Of a stretch of DNA of 51,086 nt, positions 7,788 to 17,698 are shown in pieces. Where the stretch lies: positions 1 through 51,086 of the forward strand of contig JAFMDN010000007.1 of NCBI GenBank assembly GCA_017857235.1. Reading direction: 5' to 3'. The DNA comes from Methanobacteriota archaeon (GTDB lineage: Archaea; Thermoplasmatota; Thermoplasmata; Thermoplasmatales; GCA-001856825). The position numbers and the translations under genes were made by a program. The first letter of the stretch is position 1; every line of letters begins with the position of its first letter. A model generated the notes under the pieces. It was given only the letters and a program-made list of their open reading frames with translations. It was not told the DNA's origin and did not search any database.

Positions 7788-8652
7788 GATTCAGTATTAC
7801 AACTTGAAATAATAATTTTTATAGGTTTCTTCAATTTGGAAGGTGCATTAAATTATTATATCGGTATAAACAAAGATTAAAGAAATGGATTAATGCCTAG
7901 TCTGATGAGGAAGATAACAATCTGGGCTAATTGGAACTAGAACTATAAGGATAACATACATTATAGATGAAGTCATTGGAATAATGTTTCTGTGAATAGG
8001 ATTATCTAAAAATGAAACCTCAAAAACTCAATCAATTTCAAATAAATGACATTGAGGCCTCAAATTATTTAAAATGTCTAATTATATAATGCTCTATTAA
8101 TTTTCAACAATTATCCAATATTTTCTTGCTGCAAGTGTAACAGGAGGACCGATATTAATCAGAGATCAGGATGTTGCTCAAAAAACGGAAAACGAGACTT
8201 TTGTATTTAAAACTAATTGTTCCGATGCAATCTCAGGAACTACTTCATATGTAATAAGAGCTTCATGCAAAAATTTAATATTTTTTGAAATTAGAAAAGC
8301 TGGGACACTTATAGGTTCTAAGTTTCCAGAAATCTATCAGTTTAGAATCTAAAGCGGAATAATCATGGAACTGATTGGGACTGGATAATTCCATATAAAA
8401 ATTCCGAACTGTTATATTTTCAATTTGTCTATTTTTTATCATATCTTAAATGGCCTATTATTTAGAGATTTTTAATATACAGTATTCAGGAGGATACATT
8501 CTCATGCTTACAGCTATCTTATGAAATTATAAACCTTACAAAATAGAAGATTATATGATTGATCTAAAGGCAATATATTTTTTAATAAACGAAAAGAAAT
8601 AGAAAATGCCGAAAATCATTTTATAGTCGAACAATATCGTGAGAAGGTAGAT
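7788..8652. other. Long gene-free region before carA, with one ORF remnant
   Basis: No start-to-stop gene is convincing in these 865 bases. The pruA promoter lies at its left end, and a TATA-like TTTTATAG near 8620 could serve carA at its right end. The middle holds an 83-codon open frame at 8101-8352 without a start codon, described separately. The rest is AT-rich with frequent stops in all frames. Confidence 0.5.
8101..8352 (+). pseudogene. Start-less open frame, possible gene remnant
   Basis: Reading from a TAA at 8098 to a TAA at 8350 gives 83 codons with no stop. It includes ASVTGGPILIRDQDVAQKTE, TNCSDAISGTTSYVIRA and FFEIRKAGTLIGSKFPEIY. There is no ATG, GTG or TTG at a plausible N terminus, and no Shine-Dalgarno. 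The composition looks protein-like rather than random AT-rich DNA. I do not recognise the family, so this may be the 3' end of a decayed gene. Confidence 0.3.
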
Positions 8653-9657
8653 TTGGATAAGGGTTTCATCATTATAGATGGTTTAGGAACAATTGAAGGG
8701 GAACTTATAGGGGCAGATGTTTCTGCTTTTGGTGAACTTGTATTTACAACTAGTCCTTCCGGATACATAAAATCCCTTACAGATCCCAGTTACAAGGGTC
8801 AAATTCTTGTTTTTTCATTTCCGTATATAGGCGCTTACGGAACCGAAGAAAAAGGGGAATCCAGTAGAGTAATGGCGAACGGTGCAATTTTCTCACACGT
8901 TCCACAATTAAAAAAGGAAGAGCTCTCAAAGTTCCTAAAGGATCAGAACGTGCCAGGATTAATAATTGAGAATACTAGGAAAATTGTGGATTATATAAGA
9001 AAATATGGCAATAAATTGGGAGCAATAGGAATGACAGATTTAATTGATCCTTATAAAAATAATCTTGTTGATGATGCATTGTGGGAAAATAGGAAGGAAG
9101 GCAAAGCAGACATACTTGTTGTAGATTTGGGAATCAAAGGTAATATCTTAGAGTTTTTGAATGATTTAAAATTGGATGTTATACCCTATAAAGAATTCAA
9201 AAATGGAATATGGGAAAATTACAAGGGGATAGTGATTTCCAATGGCCCTGGAGACCCAAGCCATGAAAAATTGAAAAGTTTTGGAATTGAGATTCAGAAT
9301 GTCATTGGGAAAAAACCCATCCTTGGAATATGTCTCGGACATCAACTCATCTCACTTTATTCCGGATTGGAAACATTCAAAATGAAATTTGGGCACAGGA
9401 GCATAAACCACCCAGTGTTGGATTTAAAGACAGAAAAATTTGGTATAACAACCCATAACCACGGTTTTTCTGTTAAATTCCAAGAGGGGCACAATCTTGA
9501 TCTTAGATTCCAATCCTTAAATGATGGTTCAGTAGAGGGTTTAATGGGAGATAAGCTACTAACGGTTCAATTCCATCCAGAGGGAGGTCCGGGTCCTAGA
9601 GATGAACTTGGAATATTCAATGATTTTAGGAGGATGATGGGTATTGAGCACAAGTGA
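8653..9657 (+). CDS. carA: Carbamoyl-phosphate synthase small (glutaminase) subunit
   Basis: This subunit releases ammonia from glutamine and channels it to CarB for carbamoyl phosphate, the precursor of pyrimidines and arginine. Residues 1-135 are the CarA-specific N-terminal domain (FTTSPSGYIKSLTDPSYKGQ at 31-50). The class-I amidotransferase domain follows, with the nucleophile Cys227 in GICLGHQ and the His/Glu pair in QFHPEG near 306-311. At 334 residues it is slightly shorter than bacterial CarA (about 380). The start is a TTG with GAGAAGGTAG just upstream. It overlaps carB by 14 bp. Confidence 0.93.
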   Translation: MDKGFIIIDGLGTIEGELIGADVSAFGELVFTTSPSGYIKSLTDPSYKGQILVFSFPYIGAYGTEEKGESSRVMANGAIFSHVPQLKKEELSKFLKDQNVPGLIIENTRKIVDYIRKYGNKLGAIGMTDLIDPYKNNLVDDALWENRKEGKADILVVDLGIKGNILEFLNDLKLDVIPYKEFKNGIWENYKGIVISNGPGDPSHEKLKSFGIEIQNVIGKKPILGICLGHQLISLYSGLETFKMKFGHRSINHPVLDLKTEKFGITTHNHGFSVKFQEGHNLDLRFQSLNDGSVEGLMGDKLLTVQFHPEGGPGPRDELGIFNDFRRMMGIEHK

Positions 9658-12616
9658 AGAAATCAGAAAGGTTATGATAATTGGATCAGGACCCATAGTA
9701 ATAGGTCAATCTGCAGAATTTGATTATTCAGGAAACCAAGCAATAAAGGTCCTTCTTTCATTGGGCAAGGAGGTTATTGTGATAAATTCCAATCCAGCAA
9801 CGATCCAAACAGACCCAAGACCTGGATTGAAGCCTTACATGATACCCATGAACGTTGATGCTATTGAAGATGTAATAAAGAAAGAGAAACCTGATGCCAT
9901 TATGGGAACCTTCGGAGGCCAGACTGCATTAAATCTTGTTACTCAACTGGAAGAACGGGGAATTTTGAGAAAATACAATGTTAGGGTTCTGGGTACAGGT
10001 CCTGAAGCCATTAAAATTGCTGAAGACAGGCTTCTTTTTAAAGAAAAGATGAAAGAAATAGGTGAACCCGTATTAGAATCTTATTATTGCACATCAGTAA
10101 ATGATGCCATAATTCATTCTAAATCTCTAGGATTTCCCATAATAGTAAGGCCATCTTTCACGTTAGGTGGAACTGGTGGGGGAATCGCTTATGACAGTGA
10201 TGATCTAAGGAAAATTGTTTCAAGGGGAATCACAATTTCACCAGTAAAATCAGTACTTATTGAAAAATCCATTATTGGATGGAAAGAACTAGAAGTGGAA
10301 GTAGTGAGGGATTCCAAGGGAAATAAAATTGCAGTGTGTACCATGGAAAATGTAGATCCAATGGGCGTTCACACTGGCGACAGCATAGTAGTAACTCCTT
10401 TTCTAACTTTAAATGATGAACTCTATCAGAAAATTAGGCAATCGGCTTTAAGGATAGCCGAGGGCATCGGAATAGTTGGTGGATGCAATGTACAATTTGC
10501 ACTAGACCCTAATAGTGAAGATTATTATGTGATTGAGGTCAACCCGAGGCTTTCTAGATCATCTGCCTTAGCTTCAAAGGCCACGGGTTATCCAATAGCT
10601 AGGGTATCCGCCTTGATAGCAATGGGCTATACATTAGATAAAATAAGAAACGATGTTACTGGTGAGTCTAACGCAGCACGGGAACCTGCCATAGATTATA
10701 TAGTAGTAAAATTCCCAGTTTGGCCAATAGACAAATTTCCAGATGCTGATTTTACCCTAGGAACTCAAATGAAGAGCACGGGCGAAGTAATGTCCATAGG
10801 AAGAACGCTAAAGGAAGCTCTTAGGAAAGCTTTAAAATCTACCGGATTAATAAATAGGAAGGTAGAATTCAATGAATCCATGTTAATTAAACCAAATCCA
10901 TTAAGAGTTCTGCATATTTATGAGGCATATAAGAGGGGGTATACAATTGAAAGGATAGCCGAGCTAACAGGTTGGCAAGAACTAATGGTTGATGAGTTAA
11001 TTAGAGCTTTCCAGGAAGAGCAAGAAGTGTCCGGTTTTGGACTGGTGGATACCTGTGCAGGAGAATTTGAAGCAATTACCCCTTATTATTATTCGAAGAA
11101 AGATGGAATTTCCGTAAATGTAGACATATTAATAATAGGCTCAGGACCCATAACAATTGGACAAGGTATAGAATTTGATTACAGCACGGTTAATGCATCT
11201 AAAACTCTGAAAAAACTCGGCTACAAAGTGGCTGTATTAAATGACAATCCTGAAACGGTTTCCACTGATTATGATGAAAGCGACGTTTTAGTATTTGATC
11301 CGGTAGAGTATACATATGTGAAAAATGCCATTTTAAGTTTAAAACCGAAATATATAATTCCATGGTTTGGAGGTCAAAGACCCATAAATATGCTGGATAA
11401 GATTAAAAAGGATTTCCCAGACGTAATAATACCAGGTACTTCAGTGGAAGCAGTTGACATGCTTGAAGATAGAGATAAATTTGCAAAACTCATGAATGAA
11501 ATGGGCATACCATATCCACAGTTTCAGTTTTCAAGATTAGAAGAATTAGATAAAGTTGCAACTAAAATAGGTTATCCTGTAATTATAAGGCCATCTTACA
11601 CTATTTCAGGTGCTCATATGGCCATTATAAGGAACGATGAAGATCTTCAGGAATATGTTAGAAATCATGGTCATCTTGTAAAAGAATTTCTTGTAGAAAA
11701 ATACCTTGAAGATACCATAGAGGCAGAAATTGATGCAGTTTCAGATGGCAATGAAGTATTCATACCAGGAATAATCGAGCATGTTGAAGAAGCGGGAATT
11801 CATTCTGGCGACTCAACCAGCATTTTCCCCTCGGTAAACATACCAAGATTTGTGCAAGAAACTATGAAAGAATATACGAAGATGATATGCAGGAAATTGA
11901 ATATAGTAGGTCCACTTAACATTCAATTTGCCATAAAAAATGATACAGTTCACATAATAGAAATTAATCCACGCAGTTCAAGAACCTTCCCGTTCGTATC
12001 CAAAGTTTCAGACATTAATCTCGCTGTACTTTCAGCTGAAGTTCTAATGGGAAAGAAAGTTAACAATTATAATCTGAGACTTAAAAAGGTGGGAGTAAAG
12101 ATTCCCATATTTCCATTTGAAAAGATTACGGATGCTGACGTTGTGTTAGGTCCAGAAATGAAGAGTACTGGAGAGGTAATAGGATTAGGAGAAAGGCTTG
12201 AAGAAGCCCTATATCAGGGTTATAAGGCTGCAGGTTACAATATAGAGGCAGAGGGGGTTATTGTAACAATATCAAGAGAAAAGAGGCCTGCTTTTCTAGG
12301 GATCATAAAGATGATATATGACTCCGGAAAGACTATATATGCGACTGAGGGTACACACGAATACTTGAAGAAAAATGGAATACCATCCATAAAAATAAAG
12401 AAGATAAGTGAAGGTGAACCTAATATATTGGATATTCTTGCTAATGGGCAAATATCAGCTGTTATAAACATCTTAAATTCAAACTATAAGTCAGAGAAAG
12501 ATGGTAAGATAATGAGAAGAGCATGTTATGAGAAAAGGGTACTATACATAGGAACAAGAACGCAGGCCTCGGCCTACGCGGACGTTATCTATTACATGAG
12601 AGAACTTAATATATAA
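9644..12616 (+). CDS. carB: Carbamoyl-phosphate synthase large subunit
   Basis: The 990 residues contain the two homologous ATP-grasp halves of CarB. The first forms carboxyphosphate and carbamate (FGGQTALN near 89-96, SFTLGGTGGG near 171-180). The second, starting around 495 with IIGSGPITIGQGIEFDYS, phosphorylates carbamate (WFGGQRPIN, RPSYTISGAHM). A methylglyoxal-synthase-like allosteric domain occupies roughly the last 130 residues, somewhat shorter than the bacterial one (about 1070 in total). The TTG start lies inside the end of carA, with AGGAGGATGATGG upstream, so the two subunits are coupled. The 3' end overlaps the convergent cobQ by 25 bp. Confidence 0.95.
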   Translation: MSTSEEIRKVMIIGSGPIVIGQSAEFDYSGNQAIKVLLSLGKEVIVINSNPATIQTDPRPGLKPYMIPMNVDAIEDVIKKEKPDAIMGTFGGQTALNLVTQLEERGILRKYNVRVLGTGPEAIKIAEDRLLFKEKMKEIGEPVLESYYCTSVNDAIIHSKSLGFPIIVRPSFTLGGTGGGIAYDSDDLRKIVSRGITISPVKSVLIEKSIIGWKELEVEVVRDSKGNKIAVCTMENVDPMGVHTGDSIVVTPFLTLNDELYQKIRQSALRIAEGIGIVGGCNVQFALDPNSEDYYVIEVNPRLSRSSALASKATGYPIARVSALIAMGYTLDKIRNDVTGESNAAREPAIDYIVVKFPVWPIDKFPDADFTLGTQMKSTGEVMSIGRTLKEALRKALKSTGLINRKVEFNESMLIKPNPLRVLHIYEAYKRGYTIERIAELTGWQELMVDELIRAFQEEQEVSGFGLVDTCAGEFEAITPYYYSKKDGISVNVDILIIGSGPITIGQGIEFDYSTVNASKTLKKLGYKVAVLNDNPETVSTDYDESDVLVFDPVEYTYVKNAILSLKPKYIIPWFGGQRPINMLDKIKKDFPDVIIPGTSVEAVDMLEDRDKFAKLMNEMGIPYPQFQFSRLEELDKVATKIGYPVIIRPSYTISGAHMAIIRNDEDLQEYVRNHGHLVKEFLVEKYLEDTIEAEIDAVSDGNEVFIPGIIEHVEEAGIHSGDSTSIFPSVNIPRFVQETMKEYTKMICRKLNIVGPLNIQFAIKNDTVHIIEINPRSSRTFPFVSKVSDINLAVLSAEVLMGKKVNNYNLRLKKVGVKIPIFPFEKITDADVVLGPEMKSTGEVIGLGERLEEALYQGYKAAGYNIEAEGVIVTISREKRPAFLGIIKMIYDSGKTIYATEGTHEYLKKNGIPSIKIKKISEGEPNILDILANGQISAVINILNSNYKSEKDGKIMRRACYEKRVLYIGTRTQASAYADVIYYMRELNI

Positions 12617-14034
12617 TCAATGTCAACATTTTGCTCTACAACTCTGGAAAATTTCTCTATTTCCATATTCAGTGAAAATGGTTTCACATTTAATGTCACT
12701 CCTTTCTCCTGAGCAACAGTACTTAAGAATCTTCGCAGGAATTCATAATTATCAAATAAACCATGAATGTAAGTTCCAAAGGTCTTCTCATCATAGGACC
12801 CATCAGCTCTTTCTGTTTTATTCCCGTCCTCTTCGATTACTGTGGAAAATGATCTCCCATCATCAGATGTACTCCTTCCAAAATGAATCTCATAACCACT
12901 TATCCTGATTCCTTTGAACTGAGGATGGTTTATTACAGCATTGGAACTGACTGTAATCTTAGAATCGGCCATTATTGTATGGGTGTCCAGTAATCCAAGT
13001 CCTTCCACTTTCCCAATACCAGTTTCCACCCTGTCCTCTATCCATTTTCCCATAATCTGATGCCCACCGCATAATCCAATGATCCATTTTTTACCTTTAT
13101 AATCATAAAGTTTCCTTGCAAACCCTTTTTCTTTTAAATAAAGAAGGTCTTTTACTGTTAATTTTGACCCCGGTATTATTATGATATCGGCCCATTCAAG
13201 CTGATTAGGGTATTTTATAAAATCAAAACCCAAATCATCCTGGAATTCCAGCGGTTCTAGGTCAGTAAGATTTGACATGAAAGGCATCCATAAAACACCA
13301 ACATTTAACTTTCCGCTCCTGGGCTTCCACTGTCCAAGAGAATCTTCTTCGCTTATGTTGTGTGAAACCTTTGGAACAGTGCCTATTACTTTGATTCCGT
13401 ATCTTTTATTAAGGAAGTCATAACCGCTTTTAAGTATACTAGCATCGCCAAGAAATTTATTCACAATTACTCCGATATTGTCTACCATATCTACAAGTTG
13501 AAAAGTACCGACTATGCTTGCAAAGACTCCACCTCTTTCTATATCAGCTACTAGAACATTTTTGGCATTTATCAATTTAGCAAATTTCAGATTTGAAATA
13601 TCATTAGGCAGGTTTATTTCTGCCGGAGAGCCTGCTCCTTCCATTATTACTAGATCAGAACCTTCTGAAACATATTCAAAACATTCTAAAGCGATTTTAA
13701 TAAATTCATCGCTTTTATTTGTAAAATATTCACCTGCTCTTTTAGTGGCATAGTATCTTCCTTTTACTATAATCTGAGTTTTATCCCCTTCCGGCTTCAG
13801 GAGTATGGGATTCATACACGGGTTTGGTTTAACTCTTGCCGCCATAGATTGTATATACTGTGCATATGCAATTTCTCCCCCAGGTATTCCTATGGAATTC
13901 AGTGACATATTTTGAACTTTGAAAGGGGCCACCTTTAATCCTCTGTTGCTTAATATTCTCAGAATTGCAGCTGTTATGAGAGTTTTTCCAGCACCAGATG
14001 AAGTCCCAAATACAGCTAGGGGTTTAATATCCAT
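12592..14034 (-). CDS. cobQ: Cobyric acid synthase (CobQ/CbiP)
   Basis: A 480-residue ATP- and glutamine-dependent amidase that adds four amides to adenosylcobyrinic acid a,c-diamide in cobalamin synthesis. The N-terminal P-loop reads GTSSGAGKT at 10-18 and is followed by PFKVQNMSLNS at 37-47, typical of CobQ. The C-terminal class-I-like amidotransferase domain contains GLCGGHQIMG, whose Cys is the nucleophile, and HGLFDN near the end. Two small genes lie directly upstream on the same strand, five bases away. The gene belongs to the dispersed cobalamin set in this window. Confidence 0.92.
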   Translation of the reverse strand: MDIKPLAVFGTSSGAGKTLITAAILRILSNRGLKVAPFKVQNMSLNSIGIPGGEIAYAQYIQSMAARVKPNPCMNPILLKPEGDKTQIIVKGRYYATKRAGEYFTNKSDEFIKIALECFEYVSEGSDLVIMEGAGSPAEINLPNDISNLKFAKLINAKNVLVADIERGGVFASIVGTFQLVDMVDNIGVIVNKFLGDASILKSGYDFLNKRYGIKVIGTVPKVSHNISEEDSLGQWKPRSGKLNVGVLWMPFMSNLTDLEPLEFQDDLGFDFIKYPNQLEWADIIIIPGSKLTVKDLLYLKEKGFARKLYDYKGKKWIIGLCGGHQIMGKWIEDRVETGIGKVEGLGLLDTHTIMADSKITVSSNAVINHPQFKGIRISGYEIHFGRSTSDDGRSFSTVIEEDGNKTERADGSYDEKTFGTYIHGLFDNYEFLRRFLSTVAQEKGVTLNVKPFSLNMEIEKFSRVVEQNVDIDYILSSLM

Positions 14035-14038
14035 AAAT

Positions 14039-14233
14039 CTAGAATTTATTAAAAATGTATTTGTCGACTAATTTCCATTCCTCGGGAGATAATTCAATTT
14101 TTCCGGATCCATGGCACCCAGCTATTTGTAAAGCTAAATTCCTGTTCTCTTCAAATATTTCATATATTTTGAAATGTAAGGAACTAGCTTTCATTGAGTA
14201 GTAGAGTTCATCTTTTGATATCCTCTCACTCAT
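14039..14233 (-). CDS. Small uncharacterised protein upstream of cobQ
   Basis: A 64-residue soluble protein beginning MSERISKDELYYSMKASSL, with a central GCHGSGKIEL and no membrane segment. I do not recognise the family. It ends five bases before the start of cobQ and begins inside the end of another tiny frame (14226-14330), so the three are probably one transcript. The context suggests, but does not show, a link to corrinoid metabolism. Confidence 0.55.
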   Translation of the reverse strand: MSERISKDELYYSMKASSLHFKIYEIFEENRNLALQIAGCHGSGKIELSPEEWKLVDKYIFNKF

Positions 14234-14330
14234 CTTTGCACCTTCTTAAGATCTGTTTAAGAATTTCCCTATCTCTCTCCAAAGCTTCTAGCATTTGCAT
14301 TTTATCCAGGAATTCTTTCTTACTATCCAT
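14226..14330 (-). CDS. Candidate 34-residue protein at the head of the cobQ operon
   Basis: The frame reads MDSKKEFLDKMQMLEALERD followed by REILKQILRRCKDE. It is a highly charged, predicted helical or coiled-coil peptide. Its TGA lies inside the first codons of the next gene (ATGAGTGA overlap), the same coupling used by other genes in this window. There is no Shine-Dalgarno, so it would be leaderless. An AT-rich promoter-like stretch lies upstream near 14345-14375. It is too short to judge by codon use. Confidence 0.4.
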   Translation of the reverse strand: MDSKKEFLDKMQMLEALERDREILKQILRRCKDE

Positions 14331-14473
14331 ACGTATCGAATAAATCATGAAATTAATAATTATTGCAATTGTTATTTACTCATAAGCATTATGATGTACT
14401 GGAAGTGGCCGGGCATAAATTAAAATTTTATGAGCACCGATAAAAGATTTAATGCAGAATTAATTAATCCTCA

Positions 14474-16228
14474 ATGAAACATAGTTTCAATATATCATCA
14501 CTTCCATATTTTGAGAAATGGTTCATTATGGGTTTGATCATAGGGATAATTTCTGGCCTCGGTGCTCTCGCATTCTATTTTTCCATAAGGTTCTTTGAAT
14601 ACCTTTTCCTAACAAAAATGGTAGGGATTAACATTCCAAGACCGATCGGGGAAGGAGGCTCATTAGTTTATGTTTATCATGTGAGATATTTCTACCTTAT
14701 ACCTATATCAGTGGCTCTTGGCGGTGCTATTTCTGGTCTAATAGTATATACATTTGCTCCGGAAGCAGAGGGCCATGGAACTGATGCTGCAATAAGAGCC
14801 TTTCATTACGAACAGGGTAGGATTAGAAAAAGGATACCCGTTGTGAAAACACTCGCTTCCGCTGTCACAATAGGTTCAGGAGGGAGCGCAGGTAGAGAAG
14901 GACCGACGGCACAAATTTCAGCGGGACTTGGATCATTAATTGCTGATGTTCTAGGATTGAGTGATACCGACAGAAGAATAGCTGTAGCTGTAGGACTTGG
15001 CTCTGGAATAGGGACAATATTTAAAACACCCATCGGCGGAACAATGTTGGGTGCTGAAATATTATATAGGAGGGATTTAGAGACCCAGGCCATATATCCG
15101 TCCTTAGTCGCAAATGCAGTGGGCTATTCAATTTTTGCATCAGTTGTAGGATTTGTTCCGATATTTGGATATTATACTGGATCATTTAATGTACTTAGGA
15201 TACCATATTATGCTATACTTGGTGTTATATCTGGACTTTTTGCTATTTTTTATGTGAGATTCTTCTACTTTATCGTTTCTCTATTTAAAAAGATGCAAAT
15301 TAAAAATTATTTCAAGCCAGTTATAGGAGGTGCGGTAACAGGATTATTGGCACTGGCGTTTCCAGAAATCTTATCTACTGGATATGGCTGGATAGACCTT
15401 CTTATGTTCGAGAAGTTTCAATATTTCCCTACATTTGGCATACCAATAATATTACTGTTAATAGCATTACCCTTCATTAAAGTTATATCAACCTCATTTA
15501 CAGTAGGATCTGGAGGAAGTGGTGGTGTTTTTGCGCCAGGAATGTTCATTGGTGCATCCCTTGGCGGAGCATTAGGTTTATTATTCCATTATGCAACTCC
15601 TAGTCTGGTACCTTCCATAACACCTTTCGTAATAGTTGGAATGATTTCCTTCTTTGGAGCAGCTGGAAAAGTTCCACTAGCAGTAATATTAATGGTTGTT
15701 GAAATGACTGGTAGTCTGCAACTACTTCCAGCAGCAATGATAGCTGTTTTCATTTCATATATAATTTCAGGGAAATATTCAATATATAAGAACCAGGTAG
15801 AGGATAGAAGAAGCTCGCCGGCGCATTTTGGTGAATTTAATACACCAATATTGCTCGGAATAAAAATGAGCGAAGTAGAATTACTAGACATACAAATAAA
15901 CGACAATGCAGATATCAGTGAAGCAAAAAATATTATGGAAAATTACAGGATAGCTGCATTACCAGTTGTAAACCATAAAATGTTCCTTGGAGCAGTATAT
16001 CTTTTTGATATAGCTAATGAAAATGATGGTAAAGTCAATAAGTTCGTGAGGCACGGGATAAGTTCCCTACGACTCAATAATAACGCAGAAGAGGCATGGG
16101 AATTAATGATGAGAAATAAAACTACTTGGGTTGCCATAGTTGAGAATGGAGAATTTAAAGGAATTGTAACGCTGGAGGCAATCCTTAAGGTATATCAGGA
16201 AAAGGTAATTAACGCTAAAAATACTTAA
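14474..16228 (+). CDS. ClC-family chloride channel/antiporter with C-terminal CBS domains
   Basis: A 584-residue integral membrane protein with about ten hydrophobic helices in the first 430 residues. The anion-pathway motifs are present: GSGGSAGREGP near 135-145, which carries the gating glutamate, and GSGGSGGVFAPGMFIGA near 344-360. Two CBS domains (about 455-575) follow in the cytoplasm and probably sense adenine nucleotides. Members move chloride or exchange it for protons, a plausible part of acid tolerance in acidophiles. It is transcribed away from the cobalamin genes on both sides and has its own promoter region. Confidence 0.9.
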   Translation: MKHSFNISSLPYFEKWFIMGLIIGIISGLGALAFYFSIRFFEYLFLTKMVGINIPRPIGEGGSLVYVYHVRYFYLIPISVALGGAISGLIVYTFAPEAEGHGTDAAIRAFHYEQGRIRKRIPVVKTLASAVTIGSGGSAGREGPTAQISAGLGSLIADVLGLSDTDRRIAVAVGLGSGIGTIFKTPIGGTMLGAEILYRRDLETQAIYPSLVANAVGYSIFASVVGFVPIFGYYTGSFNVLRIPYYAILGVISGLFAIFYVRFFYFIVSLFKKMQIKNYFKPVIGGAVTGLLALAFPEILSTGYGWIDLLMFEKFQYFPTFGIPIILLLIALPFIKVISTSFTVGSGGSGGVFAPGMFIGASLGGALGLLFHYATPSLVPSITPFVIVGMISFFGAAGKVPLAVILMVVEMTGSLQLLPAAMIAVFISYIISGKYSIYKNQVEDRRSSPAHFGEFNTPILLGIKMSEVELLDIQINDNADISEAKNIMENYRIAALPVVNHKMFLGAVYLFDIANENDGKVNKFVRHGISSLRLNNNAEEAWELMMRNKTTWVAIVENGEFKGIVTLEAILKVYQEKVINAKNT

Positions 16229-16295
16229 TTTATTTATTAATCATTTATCTGATTTTTGATCTTAATGTATATGTAAGTACATTTGCCAGGGGTCA

Positions 16296-17192
16296 TCAAA
16301 GGTAATGTAATAATGGTAGTTTTAATAGATATGTTAAAAGTATCATGATGCTTGCAAATGTGTAAGAAATTAGGAAAATGTAATGTTCCAATTTCCTTAA
16401 ATCCCGAATGTCGGGAAAATCACCCCCGTTATATTTGTAATATCCTATCTTTTCAACTCCCAATCTAAATAATGCAGCTGTTCCTATTATGCTATATTTA
16501 CCATTCATTTTAATGTTATTATTCTTTATTTCGTTCCTAACGTACTTTCCACCTAATATTAGGAGAAAAATATAATAGAACCTTGCGGGCATAAAATTTA
16601 AAACATCATCCAGCTTTGCAGAAAATTTCCCGAAATATTCATATTTCTCATTTCTGTAGCCAAGCATAGAGTCAGCTGTATTAACAATTCTATAAAATAG
16701 GGCACCATATAAACCGAATAAAAACAAATAAAACAGCGGAGAGATAACACTATCTACAATACTTTCAGCACCAGATTCAAATGCTGCTGAGTATAGGTGA
16801 GAAATATCTAGATTTTTAGTATCCCTGGAGACAATCATTGATACGTTTAACCTGAGATTTTCAAGATCTTCGGTTTCACATTTTTTTATGGCTTTAACCA
16901 GGCCACCAATGCTAAAGGTGGATTTTGCGAGATAAACGTAAATAGGTATTTCCAAATATAACGGGAGAAAATTGATAATATATACAAGAAGAAAGAAAAT
17001 TGAGGTATCAAAAATAATCGGCAAGATTCCATTGATTATTAGACCTCTATTGGACCTTAACAGCCTATGGTCATCAAAAAAACCTATTATTTTCCCCATC
17101 CATACAGTAGGATGAATGGGATTAGGATATTCAATGAAATAATCAATTATTAAGGCCAAAATAATAATTAAAATCCATTCAGTAGTTGACAT
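16296..17192 (-). CDS. cbiB: Adenosylcobinamide-phosphate synthase (CbiB/CobD)
   Basis: A 298-residue polytopic membrane protein. CbiB joins adenosylcobyric acid to (R)-1-aminopropan-2-ol phosphate, the aminopropanol linker of cobalamin. The N terminus has the family pattern DYFIEYPNPIHPTVWMGKII, and the ESIVDSVISPLFYLFLFG segment near 143-160 matches the conserved ES-x-VD-x-x-x-x-P block. It overlaps cobY by 25 bp in the order cobS-cobY-cbiB, so one operon is likely. Confidence 0.9.
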   Translation of the reverse strand: MSTTEWILIIILALIIDYFIEYPNPIHPTVWMGKIIGFFDDHRLLRSNRGLIINGILPIIFDTSIFFLLVYIINFLPLYLEIPIYVYLAKSTFSIGGLVKAIKKCETEDLENLRLNVSMIVSRDTKNLDISHLYSAAFESGAESIVDSVISPLFYLFLFGLYGALFYRIVNTADSMLGYRNEKYEYFGKFSAKLDDVLNFMPARFYYIFLLILGGKYVRNEIKNNNIKMNGKYSIIGTAALFRLGVEKIGYYKYNGGDFPDIRDLRKLEHYIFLISYTFASIMILLTYLLKLPLLHYL

Positions 17193-17698
17193 CTCTTTGA
17201 TGCCTCCATTAAATCTTCTTTTGTGTTAATATTTAGATAAATGAAATCCCCGAATAGCATAATCTCAAGGTCATCGATAGAATTCGGTCTAGCAATATTC
17301 AAACCAACATAAATTTTAGATCCATTGTGAATTGTGATTCCTGTCATACTTCTATCATTGAATTTTGAAAGGAAATATTTGATTACATTAGAATTTATGA
17401 ATACGGCATCACCGTTCAGCAGTAAAATATCATCATTAAAAATATCCAACATAAATTTCACATCTTGTGGATATCCATTACCAGGGGTCTCTATGTATTC
17501 ATAACCGCTCTCAATTACATATTCCCTAGTTTTCGGTGAATTTTTAGAAGTAGCTATTATAAAGTTTCTTGTCACTTTTTTAATATGTTCGATACTATAA
17601 TCAATAACGTGTTTTCGACATAATTCAGCAATTAATTTTTCTCCACCGAATCTAGAACCCTTTCCGCCTGCCATTATAATATAAAGCATAGTGACCAC
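17168..17698 (-). CDS. cobY: GTP:adenosylcobinamide-phosphate guanylyltransferase (archaeal CobY)
   Basis: CobY is the archaeal, non-orthologous replacement for the guanylyltransferase activity of CobU. It transfers GMP to adenosylcobinamide phosphate in nucleotide-loop assembly. The 176-residue protein carries the nucleotidyltransferase signature AGGKGSRFGGEKLI at 10-23 and an LLNGDAVFIN segment near 95-104. It has no kinase domain, so cobinamide cannot be phosphorylated by this enzyme alone. The start is inside the 3' end of cobS (25-bp overlap). MLYIIMAGG, four residues in, is an alternative start. Confidence 0.9.
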   Translation of the reverse strand: MVTMLYIIMAGGKGSRFGGEKLIAELCRKHVIDYSIEHIKKVTRNFIIATSKNSPKTREYVIESGYEYIETPGNGYPQDVKFMLDIFNDDILLLNGDAVFINSNVIKYFLSKFNDRSMTGITIHNGSKIYVGLNIARPNSIDDLEIMLFGDFIYLNINTKEDLMEASKRCQLLNGF

